Part shown: positions 29,301-35,525 of the stretch, piece after piece
How the letters are laid out: each line of letters opens with the position of its first letter
Numbering within the stretch: position 1 is the stretch's first letter
Assembly: GCF_013778305.1 (NCBI RefSeq)
Contig: NZ_JACEIC010000002.1
Coordinates: forward strand, 1,181,708 to 1,245,707
Reading direction: 5' to 3'
Source of the DNA: Nocardioides agri
GTDB lineage: Bacteria > Actinomycetota > Actinomycetes > Propionibacteriales > Nocardioidaceae
DNA: 64,000 nucleotides
Program-made: the position numbers and the translations under genes
The notes under the pieces: model-generated
Database searches by the model: none
Told to the model about the DNA's origin: nothing
Seen by the model: the letters and a program-made list of their open reading frames with translations, nothing else

Positions 29301-29706
29301 CGCGCTGGGTGCGGTGGGTGCCAAGGGCGGCGTCGAGATCACCCCCCGGCTCCGGATCAGTGCCGAGGGCGGGATCGCCGTGGACGCGGACTACGACTCG
29401 GGCGGCTTCAGCTTCGCCGCCGAGGCCTACGCGTCCGGGCAGCTGACCGCGGCGGCGACGGTCAACCTGGTGGCCGACCTGTACGCGGCGTACGGCCTCT
29501 TCTCGCACCGGTGGACGTACCAGGCGGCCTCGGTCAGCGCTCAGATCGGCCCGACCGTCCGCCTCACGATCGGCCGGATCGCGATGTCGAAGACCGGCGA
29601 GATGACCTGGCCCAGCCTGTCCCAGGTCCGGATGGAGCCACAGAACATCGACCCGCTCGCGGTGGTCCGCGACATGCTGCGCCGAGGGGAGGCCCGAGAG
29701 ACATGA
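26365..29706 (+). CDS. Large DUF4157 (eCIS core) protein with HNH-like nuclease motif; putative cargo
   Basis: An 1113-residue protein. Residues 45-125 are a DUF4157 domain, the eCIS core domain: SEMETALGHDLGSVRVHDG and LLAHELVHVLQGG, with HExxH-type HELVH at 118-122. A Pro/Ala linker (165-205) follows. Residues 230-380 hold an HNH-like motif: CDIDHIVEKQIGG, SNLQLLTSSKN, with Asp335-His336 and Asn350, Lys358-Asn359 as candidate catalytic and metal residues. Residues 540-1113 are a long beta-rich region of Gly-rich alternating strands, like the C-terminal domain of known large DUF4157 proteins. Nothing suggests a signal peptide. A cytoplasmic cargo or toxin of the particle is the best reading; structural roles remain possible. 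Confidence 0.85.
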   Translation: MRQLTQAVRPAPVTARPVPRATARPVSKAAAPAAPAFVTPPVASVLAEEGRPLPAPVRSEMETALGHDLGSVRVHDGAGSARAAEEADARAFTVGDHVGFGSAGFHPETPEGRGLLAHELVHVLQGGASDHARAEAEAASAVASLARGERPTFTRHRGRATLHRAPNDAPAPPSVPAPPPASAPGAAAAPAITPTQPAPAGIPAVRLPTGLNVVTDTPPGIGTTELVVQVPQFSLPLEKGAGPWVQQAYNDAGNGGRLVFSPLIEGGSVAAYKEGTEDYKSVWLNKFGFTSTAAMANAFTSSTDPAVRASLQDPAVRDTVHKLRTNLRDAHCDIDHIVEKQIGGTSIPSNLQLLTSSKNQASGRQTYQSLVALVNAIRASDMRGPNVRNLQIRLRAATVPQGTSDPSFVIEDHLRAGRVVGRADVQAQAAGKPVSLRAGGMSETAQLRDTGDTTLDSMNRRLVPAMRLTTYRRGAQGANSAQDTILAELDSRAMRASGSGAGVRLVARRPAASAGDGPPAATQPPQGAAPEPTAAPAGETRELRLEDRNQRLNFFYPYLSPGELTQLSLDEQGSLSGTGFIRPTIPIFERLNVTFSRDTLALVAPLDKDKLRSPFPAGFRFTGGELALQLSPELIPRGNLTFSVGPAAQPLINGALSVTMTSGVLVASGDLTPARPIPGISSASGNVTWRSDTGWQGAIRATSSSIPNTTANLVLGFRTEGQRFAPYAEGGLVSRVRNAELGLNASWHGGPVSYRGHAVVERPLPMVDRIRLDGSYGERGLHLHGNAPIRWRNIDSSIDLNYDRRPDEAEGRFSGTATFAIRTPKAEGSATLTYDDQGRFTGRGMVAYQVTPNLRPQLGIELTADRRVKLTGEVRLNDIELTRRWPSAEGGRISIISGLGVKFSIPTPVPAVTAYGEIRGSLGLGYGVGPVMLRGVIFTGELYPFEDDPQVRARLRGSFVVPAYAELYGTFGAYIGLEVALGAVGAKGGVEITPRLRISAEGGIAVDADYDSGGFSFAAEAYASGQLTAAATVNLVADLYAAYGLFSHRWTYQAASVSAQIGPTVRLTIGRIAMSKTGEMTWPSLSQVRMEPQNIDPLAVVRDMLRRGEARET

Positions 29707-30359
29707 CCACGTTCCCGCGATCTCCGCGCACGCTGCGCGGCGGCTTCATCGTGATGGACGCCGACGGCCTCGCCGTGCGACGGACCGTGCCGTTCCAGTA
29801 CAACCCCGACACGCTCACCAGGTCGCTGGCACCCCGCGGCGCAACGGCCGACGCCGGTGACCGGCTCGAGCCGACCCGCCTGGTCGGGCCACCCGCGGAG
29901 ACGATGAAGCTCGAGATCGCGCTCGATGCCACCGACCGGCTCGAGAAGCCGGCCCAGAACGCCGCGACCGCGGCCGAGGGCATCGCCGCCGACCTCGCCG
30001 AGCTGGAGACGATGGTGTCACCGGCCGTGGCCGACCTGGAGGCCGCGGAGGCCCTGACCAGCCGGGGGACCCTGGAGATCCTGCCGCTGCCCTCGCCGCT
30101 GCTGCTCCTGGTGCTCGGCGCCAATCGCGTGGTCCCGGTGCGAGTCACCGAGTTCGCGATCACCGAGGAGGCCTTCGACACCCGGCTCAACCCCGTGCTG
30201 GCCCGGGTCAGCCTGGGCCTGCGGGTGATGACCACGGACGACCTGCCGTTCGGTTCCAAGGGCGCTGCGCTCTACCTCACCGCGGCTCGGCGACGCGAAC
30301 GACTCGCGGCCCGCCGCGGCGCCGGTGTCCAGGCCCTCGGACTGAGGGGGGCGCCATGA
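29703..30359 (+). CDS. CIS baseplate protein, Afp7 N-terminal-like
   Basis: A 218-residue baseplate protein. It begins with FIVMDADGLAVRRTVPFQYNPDTLTRSLAPRG, a motif shared by the first half of Afp7-like proteins that bind the tube-hub junction; a central amphipathic stretch and a strand (LLVLGANRVVPVRVTEFAITEEAFDTRLNP) follow. It ends in an Arg-rich tail. The LysM-like half is a separate gene next to it, so the Afp7 protein is split in two here. Overlaps neighbours by 4 nt each. Confidence 0.85.
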   Translation: MTTFPRSPRTLRGGFIVMDADGLAVRRTVPFQYNPDTLTRSLAPRGATADAGDRLEPTRLVGPPAETMKLEIALDATDRLEKPAQNAATAAEGIAADLAELETMVSPAVADLEAAEALTSRGTLEILPLPSPLLLLVLGANRVVPVRVTEFAITEEAFDTRLNPVLARVSLGLRVMTTDDLPFGSKGAALYLTAARRRERLAARRGAGVQALGLRGAP

Positions 30360-30676
30360 GCACGCCGTTCCCTCCGTCGAGCCGCTACGCGCAGGTTCCG
30401 GTACTGACCCGCACCCTGGCCGACGGGACCGTGGTCCGCTACCTCGCCCGGAGGGTGCTGCCGCCCGTCGAGCGCTTCCAGCCTCTGGAGATGGTCCGTC
30501 TCGACGGCACCGAGCGCCCCGACACCCTGGCTGCAGAGTCCTATGGCGACCCGCTGCTGTGGTGGCGGATCGTGGACGCCAGCGGCGAGGCAGACCCGCG
30601 CGACCTCACCGGGATCGAGGGCCGGCTGGTCCTGATCCCCCTGCCCCTGGAGATCACCGACGATGGCCGCGCTTAG
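30356..30676 (+). CDS. LysM-like / gpX-type baseplate protein
   Basis: A 106-residue protein corresponding to the C-terminal LysM half of Afp7 and to the tail protein X type. The motif AESYGDPLLWWRIVDASGEADPRDLTGIEGRLVLIPLP has the YGDPxLWWxIxDxNG core and a terminal strand. It probably binds the hub and contacts the tube. It overlaps the upstream gene by 4 nt and the downstream hub gene by 14 nt, the only longer overlap in the array. Confidence 0.85.
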   Translation: MSTPFPPSSRYAQVPVLTRTLADGTVVRYLARRVLPPVERFQPLEMVRLDGTERPDTLAAESYGDPLLWWRIVDASGEADPRDLTGIEGRLVLIPLPLEITDDGRA

Positions 30677-31781
30677 CTCCGTGACGCTGTCGGTCCAGAT
30701 CGGGCCGATCGCAGTCTCCGCCGCACCGACCGCGGTGGTCGACGCGCTCGACGGCGCCACGGTGACGCACGCGGTCGGAGCACGGTCCGGGTTCCAGCTC
30801 AGCCTGACCTACTCCAAGACCTCCCCGATCGCGCGGACCCTGCTGCCCTCGGGCTTCTTCGACCCGATGGTGCGGGTGATGCTGATCGCCACCGTGCGCG
30901 GCGTCTCGACCGTGCTGGCCGACGGCCCGATCAAGCGGCAGGACGTCACCGCGACGACCCGCCCCGGCCAGTACCGGCTGGTGCTCACCGGCGAGGACGT
31001 CTCCGGCTACATGGACCTCGTGGACCTCACCGGTCTGCCCTACCCGGCCATGCCGCCCTTCGCCCGGGTCGCCCTGATGCTCGCCAAGTACGCCGCATTC
31101 GGCGTCGTGCCCGTGACGATCCCCGCTCCGTTCGCGGCGACCGAGAACCCCGTCGAGGGCTACCACCACCAGCAGGGCACCGACCTGGAGTACGCGACCA
31201 AGCTCGCCCGCGAGGCCGGCTACGACTTCCACGTCTCCCCCGGGCCGGTACCCGGGGCGAACACGGCGTACTGGGGCCCGCCGATCCGGGTCGGCCTGGT
31301 GCAGCCGGCGCTGAGCATCGACCTCGACCACGCCTCGAACATCGACAGCATGAGCTTCTCGGCCGACGGCAATGCGGCCGTCCTGCCCTACGGCTTCGTC
31401 AAGGTCGCCGGCTTCTCGGTGCCGGTCCCGGTGCCGGACATCGGCGTCCTCAAGCCGCCGCTGTCGGCGCGCCCGCTCGTGCCCGCCAAGACCAAGCAGC
31501 TGGAGACCGAACGCATGAAGCTCCCCGACGTCCTGATGGGCCTGCTCGCCGGCCGTGGCGGCACCGACCCCGTGACCGCGACCGGCTCCATGGATCTCAC
31601 CCGCTACGGCCGGCCGCTGTCGGCGCGCTCGCTGGTCGGCGTCCGCGGCGCCGGCAACGCCCACGACGGTGTGTGGTTCGTCAGGTCGGTCACGCACACC
31701 CTCGGTCGGGGCAAGTGGAAGCAGAACTTCCAGCTCTCCCGTGACGGCCTCGGCTCGCTCGTCTCGACGGTGACGCCATGA
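30663..31781 (+). CDS. Hub protein (gpD / gp27-like, Afp8 N-terminal half)
   Basis: A 372-residue tail hub protein of the gpD/gp27 type. ATVTHAVGARSGFQLSLTYSKTSP, DGPIKRQDVTATTRPGQYRLVLTGEDVSGYMDL, and GTDLEYATKLAREAGYDF are the repeating late-control domains; the last segment ends ARSLVGVRGAGNAHDGVWFVRSVTHTLGRGKWKQNFQLSRDGLGS, typical of the C-terminal jelly-roll of gpD. It forms the trimer that links tube and spike. In Afp this is fused to the OB-fold spike; here the spike is a separate gene with a 4-nt overlap. Confidence 0.9.
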   Translation: MAALSSVTLSVQIGPIAVSAAPTAVVDALDGATVTHAVGARSGFQLSLTYSKTSPIARTLLPSGFFDPMVRVMLIATVRGVSTVLADGPIKRQDVTATTRPGQYRLVLTGEDVSGYMDLVDLTGLPYPAMPPFARVALMLAKYAAFGVVPVTIPAPFAATENPVEGYHHQQGTDLEYATKLAREAGYDFHVSPGPVPGANTAYWGPPIRVGLVQPALSIDLDHASNIDSMSFSADGNAAVLPYGFVKVAGFSVPVPVPDIGVLKPPLSARPLVPAKTKQLETERMKLPDVLMGLLAGRGGTDPVTATGSMDLTRYGRPLSARSLVGVRGAGNAHDGVWFVRSVTHTLGRGKWKQNFQLSRDGLGSLVSTVTP

Positions 31782-32293
31782 CCGCGGGACCGGCCTTCTT
31801 CGGGAAGTACCGCGCGACGGTGCTCACCACGACCGATCCGATGGTCCAGGGGCGGATCATGGTCCAGCTGGCCGACCGCTACGGGCCGTTCCCGTCCACC
31901 TGGGCGCTGCCGGCCGTCCCGTTCGCCGGCAAGGGCATGAGCGGGGTCGTGGCCCTGCCCCAGGTCGGCAGCATGGTCTGGGTCGAGTTCGAGGCCGGCG
32001 ACCCGGACTACCCGATCTGGAGCGGCGGCTTCTGGCCGGACGCCGCCGGTTTCCCCGTCCTCGCCCTGGCGGGAGCCACCCCGGTGGCGCCCAACATCCA
32101 CTTCCAGACGACCACTGGGGTCTCGGTGACCTTGTCGGACCTGCCCGCCAAGCAGGTGCAGGTGATGACGCCGACCGGGGCCATGCTGGTGATCGGGGCC
32201 AGCGGGATCACGATCAGCAACGGTCAGGGCGCCTCGATCGTCATGTCCGGACCGTCCGTGATCATCAACGGCGGCGCGCTGGTCGTGACCTGA
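31778..32293 (+). CDS. Spike protein (gpV / gp5 OB-fold-like, Afp8 C-terminal half)
   Basis: A 171-residue spike base. Residues 1-90 are an OB fold of the phage baseplate V/gp5 type (GKYRATVLTTTDPMVQGRIMVQLADRYGP, VVALPQVGSMVWVEFEAGDPDYPIWSGGFW); the C-terminal 80 residues are short beta repeats (VQVMTPTGAMLVIGASGITISNGQGASIVMSGPSVIINGG), consistent with a triple-stranded beta-prism needle. The needle is short, so the tip protein (PAAR-like, downstream) probably caps it directly. Confidence 0.92.
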   Translation: MTAGPAFFGKYRATVLTTTDPMVQGRIMVQLADRYGPFPSTWALPAVPFAGKGMSGVVALPQVGSMVWVEFEAGDPDYPIWSGGFWPDAAGFPVLALAGATPVAPNIHFQTTTGVSVTLSDLPAKQVQVMTPTGAMLVIGASGITISNGQGASIVMSGPSVIINGGALVVT

Positions 32294-32305
32294 GACGAGA
32301 CGACG

Positions 32306-32650
32306 ATGCCCGGACCTGTCCTCCACGCCAGCGCCACCGTCAGCTGCCCGCACGGTGCGCCGCTCGCCATCGTGCCGTCAGCGCCCCGGGTGACGGTCAC
32401 GGGACTGCCGGTGGCGGTGCTCACCGACCAGGGACCGGTCGCCGGGTGCCCGTTCACCGTCCCGGTGGGGGCCGCGACCAAGCCGCAGCCCTGCGTCAGC
32501 ACGCGCTGGATGCTCGGCGCCACGCGCGTGACGTCCGGCGGGCAGCCGGTGCTGATCAACCCGGTCGGTGCTCTCTGCCTCTCGGCCGAGCAGATCCCCG
32601 GCGGTCCCCCGACGGTCTCCTCCAGCCAGACCCGCGTGGTGGCGACATGA
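32306..32650 (+). CDS. PAAR-like spike tip protein (Afp10-like)
   Basis: A 114-residue protein with the pattern of PAAR-like tips: a beta-rich domain with SCPHGAPL at the start and repeated strand/Pro-Gly turns (APRVTVTGLPVAVL, GPVAGCPFTVPVG). Four Cys and a His (residues about 15-17, 48, 62) could bind the tip metal ion. A C-terminal Ser/Thr-rich tail of 25 residues has no homologue known to me. It starts 12 nt after the spike stop, one of the few non-overlapping junctions, and overlaps gp25 by 4 nt. Confidence 0.82.
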   Translation: MPGPVLHASATVSCPHGAPLAIVPSAPRVTVTGLPVAVLTDQGPVAGCPFTVPVGAATKPQPCVSTRWMLGATRVTSGGQPVLINPVGALCLSAEQIPGGPPTVSSSQTRVVAT

Positions 32651-33021
32651 GCCGACTCTCGTTCCCCTTCGGTCCTACCCCGCTCGGACGCTCGGCGGTG
32701 GTCGACTACGGCAGCGACGCCCATGTCCGGCAGCTCCTGGAGCTGCTGATCTTCACGGTGCCGGGCGAGCGCGTGATGCGTCCCGAGCTCGGGAGCCCGG
32801 TGCGGCAGATGGTCTTCGGGCCGCTGGGCGGCCCGACGTCGCTCGCTCTGGAGGCTGCGCTCCAGGCCACGGTGCAGCAGTGGCTCGGCCATGTGCTGAC
32901 CCTCGTCGACCTGACCGTCACGGTGTTCGACGAGGACGCGGCGCTCGAGGTGTCGGTCACCTACGAGACCGTCCGCACCCGATCCACCGGCCAGGTGCGA
33001 GTCCGCAAGGACCTCACATGA
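32647..33021 (+). CDS. gp25/GPW-like baseplate wedge protein (Afp9-like)
   Basis: A 124-residue gp25-family wedge protein: SFPFGPTPLGRSAVVDYGSDAHVRQLLELLIFTVPGERVMRPELGSPVRQMVF is the canonical gp25 signature with the GERVMRPELG motif. It joins the wedge to the first sheath ring and starts contraction. Start ATG 32647 overlaps the PAAR-like stop by 4 nt and its stop overlaps the next start by 4 nt. Confidence 0.93.
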   Translation: MSRLSFPFGPTPLGRSAVVDYGSDAHVRQLLELLIFTVPGERVMRPELGSPVRQMVFGPLGGPTSLALEAALQATVQQWLGHVLTLVDLTVTVFDEDAALEVSVTYETVRTRSTGQVRVRKDLT

Positions 33022-35525
33022 CCGGCCGCTATGTCTGCTGCGACGAGCGCCGCCGGGCCTTGCTGGCCGATCCCGCCGCCCCGGCCGGCATCTCCGGCAT
33101 CGACTACCTGGAGGTCCAGCAGGGCAACCCGGTCTCGAACCCGACCGTGATCACGATCGTGCTGGTCAAGCCGCTCACGCTGCCGGCGGCCCAGCTCACG
33201 AGGGACAACATCCGGATCACCGGCGGCGTGCGCTTCCCCGCCCCACGGGTCGACACCGTGCAGGCCCTTCCCGGGGCGGGCACCGTGGCGTCGTACCAGG
33301 TGACGATCCCGGGCGGCCAGCAGACCGACTTCTCGGCGTACCGACTCGAGGTGGTCGCCGGGCCGGGACAGAGCAACCCGCCCGCGTTCCTGGACCCGCA
33401 CCTGTCGTCGGTCGAGTTCAGCTTCAAGGTCGACTGCGGCAGCGAGCTCGACTGTGCCGAGCCGCCTCGACCGACCGGGGCCGGGCCGGTGGACGACCCC
33501 GAGTTCGACTACCTCGCGCGCGACTGGGAGGGCTTCCGGCGGCTGATGCTGGACCGGCTGGCGGTGCTGGTGCCGGGATTCCGCGAGGACGACGCCGTGG
33601 ATCTGACCACGACCGTCATCGAGGCCCTGGCCTACCGGCTGGACCAGCAGAGCTATCGCCTCGACTGGACGACGACCGAGGCGTTCCTCGACACGGCCCG
33701 CAGTCGCACGTCCCTGGTGCGGCACGCCCGCCTGGTCGACTACGTGCCGGCCGAGGGCGCCAGCGCACGCACCTTCGTGAGCCTGGGCTTCCGGGCGTCA
33801 GCAGCGTTCCCGGACGGTCAGCTCCTGCCCGCGCACACTCCGGTCCTGCCGCGGCAGGCCGATCTGCCGACGGTGGTGACCGCGCCCGAGTACGCCACCT
33901 GGCTGCGCGCCACCCCTGACCTGCCGGTCGCGTTCGAGACGCTCGCGCCGATCGGCCTCTGGCAGTGGCGGTCCCGGATCGCCCTCCACACGTGGGGGGA
34001 CGAGGAGTGCTCTGTGCCCCGTGGGGCGATCGGCCTCACGCTGGTGGACGACAGCGGGGGCGGTCCCGGCGCGCTCCGGCCGGGCGACCTGCTCCTGGTC
34101 GAGGAGATCGCCTCCCCCGAGACCGGTGAGGGGGCAGACGCGGACCCGCAGCACCGGTTCGTCGTCCGGCTCACCTCCGCGATCCCCACACACGATGTCC
34201 TCTTCCCCGCACTCTCGCTGGTCGAGGTGGGCTGGGACGAGGCCGACGCGCTGCCCTTCGACCTGGTCGTCTCGCGCCGCGTGCAGGGCCCGAGCGGGCC
34301 GCCGGTCCGGGTCGTCTGCGGGGCGGTCCGCGGCAACGTCGTCCTGGCCGAGCACGGAGTCACCCTCCCCCCGGTGACCTCGCTGGGCCTCACGCCCGCG
34401 AGCACGGCCGACCTGTCGCCGAGACTGGACCCGCCCGCGCCCGAGCCCGGCAGCCGCTGGGAGCCACGCGTCCGGGCGTCGGGCCCGCTGGCCCGGGTCT
34501 CGCCCCACGGCCCTGCCGACCTGCCTCGGCTCACCGCGACCGTCCTGCTGGCGGCGACCGGAGGGCCACCGGCGATCCGCCTGCGTGACGCCTTCTCCAC
34601 CTGGACGGCCCGCACCGACCTGCTGGCGACCGGCGCGTTCGGCCGCGACTTCGTGGTCGAGACCGACGCCACCGGCGCGCCGACCCTCCGGTTCGGCGAC
34701 GGGATCCACGGGCTCGGTCCGACGGTGCGGGCCCCACTCGGGGTGGAGGGCCGGTTCGGGTGCGGCACCGGCGGCAACCTGGGCGCCGGCGCGCTCGGCC
34801 ACGTCGTCGTACCGGCCGCCCTCGGGCAGCTGCCCGTGCAGGACGTCACCAACCCCGTGCCCGGGCGCGGAGGTGCGGCGCCCGAGAGCGCTGCCGTCGT
34901 GCGGGCGGTCGCCCCGGAGGCCTTCCGTCACCCGCAGCGGGCCGTCACGGCCGACGACTACGCGGTCGCGGCGCGCGAGCACCCGGACGTGTCGAACGCG
35001 ATGGCGGTCGCACGGTGGACCGGCGCCTGGCAGACGGTCGTCGTCCACGTCGACCGAGCAGGTGGACGCCCGGTCGACGCGGCGTTCCGGACGTCGCTGA
35101 TGGCCCACCTCGAGGCCTACCGCCTGGCCGGGTTCGACGTGGCGGTGAAGGCGGCGAAGCTGGTCCCGCTCGACGTGGAGCTCTCGATCTGTGCGCTCCC
35201 GGGTGAGATCCGCGGCGTGGTCGGCCAGCGGGTCCGGGCGGCTCTCACACCGGTGGCTCCCGACGGCGGCTTCGGCTTCTTCCACCCCGACCGGTTCACC
35301 TTCGGCACACCGCTCTACCTGTCCGCCCTGATCGCCGCGGTGATGGCGGTGCCCGGAGTCCAGAGCGTCACGCCGGTCGTCTTCCAACGGTTCGCCCGGC
35401 TCTCGCAGGGCGAGCTCGGACTCGGCGTCATCAAGCCGGACGCCACCGAAGTGCTCGAGCTGCGGGATGACCCGAACTTCCCCGAGCGCGGGCGGCTGCG
35501 GATCACGATGGGAGGTGGCCGATGA
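33018..35525 (+). CDS. Baseplate J-like wedge protein (Afp11-like)
   Basis: An 835-residue putative baseplate assembly protein. The gpJ-like C-terminal core is residues about 630-820: AVTADDYAVAAREHPDVSNAMAVARW, QTVVVHVDRAGGRPVDAAFRTSLMAHLEAYRLAGFDVAVKAAKLVPLDVELSICALPGEIRG. The N-terminal half starts with a short Cys-rich leader (MTGRYVCCDERRR) and a fold specific to Afp11-type proteins. Arms of this kind hold the tail fibres. The 4-nt overlaps on both sides suggest that it is made in equal amounts with its partner. Confidence 0.88.
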   Translation: MTGRYVCCDERRRALLADPAAPAGISGIDYLEVQQGNPVSNPTVITIVLVKPLTLPAAQLTRDNIRITGGVRFPAPRVDTVQALPGAGTVASYQVTIPGGQQTDFSAYRLEVVAGPGQSNPPAFLDPHLSSVEFSFKVDCGSELDCAEPPRPTGAGPVDDPEFDYLARDWEGFRRLMLDRLAVLVPGFREDDAVDLTTTVIEALAYRLDQQSYRLDWTTTEAFLDTARSRTSLVRHARLVDYVPAEGASARTFVSLGFRASAAFPDGQLLPAHTPVLPRQADLPTVVTAPEYATWLRATPDLPVAFETLAPIGLWQWRSRIALHTWGDEECSVPRGAIGLTLVDDSGGGPGALRPGDLLLVEEIASPETGEGADADPQHRFVVRLTSAIPTHDVLFPALSLVEVGWDEADALPFDLVVSRRVQGPSGPPVRVVCGAVRGNVVLAEHGVTLPPVTSLGLTPASTADLSPRLDPPAPEPGSRWEPRVRASGPLARVSPHGPADLPRLTATVLLAATGGPPAIRLRDAFSTWTARTDLLATGAFGRDFVVETDATGAPTLRFGDGIHGLGPTVRAPLGVEGRFGCGTGGNLGAGALGHVVVPAALGQLPVQDVTNPVPGRGGAAPESAAVVRAVAPEAFRHPQRAVTADDYAVAAREHPDVSNAMAVARWTGAWQTVVVHVDRAGGRPVDAAFRTSLMAHLEAYRLAGFDVAVKAAKLVPLDVELSICALPGEIRGVVGQRVRAALTPVAPDGGFGFFHPDRFTFGTPLYLSALIAAVMAVPGVQSVTPVVFQRFARLSQGELGLGVIKPDATEVLELRDDPNFPERGRLRITMGGGR

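Noticed and set aside
25816..29508. A 1230-codon open frame antisense to the DUF4157 gene
   Set aside because: It is Arg/Gly/Val-rich with no domain and arises from GC-rich third codon positions of the real gene.
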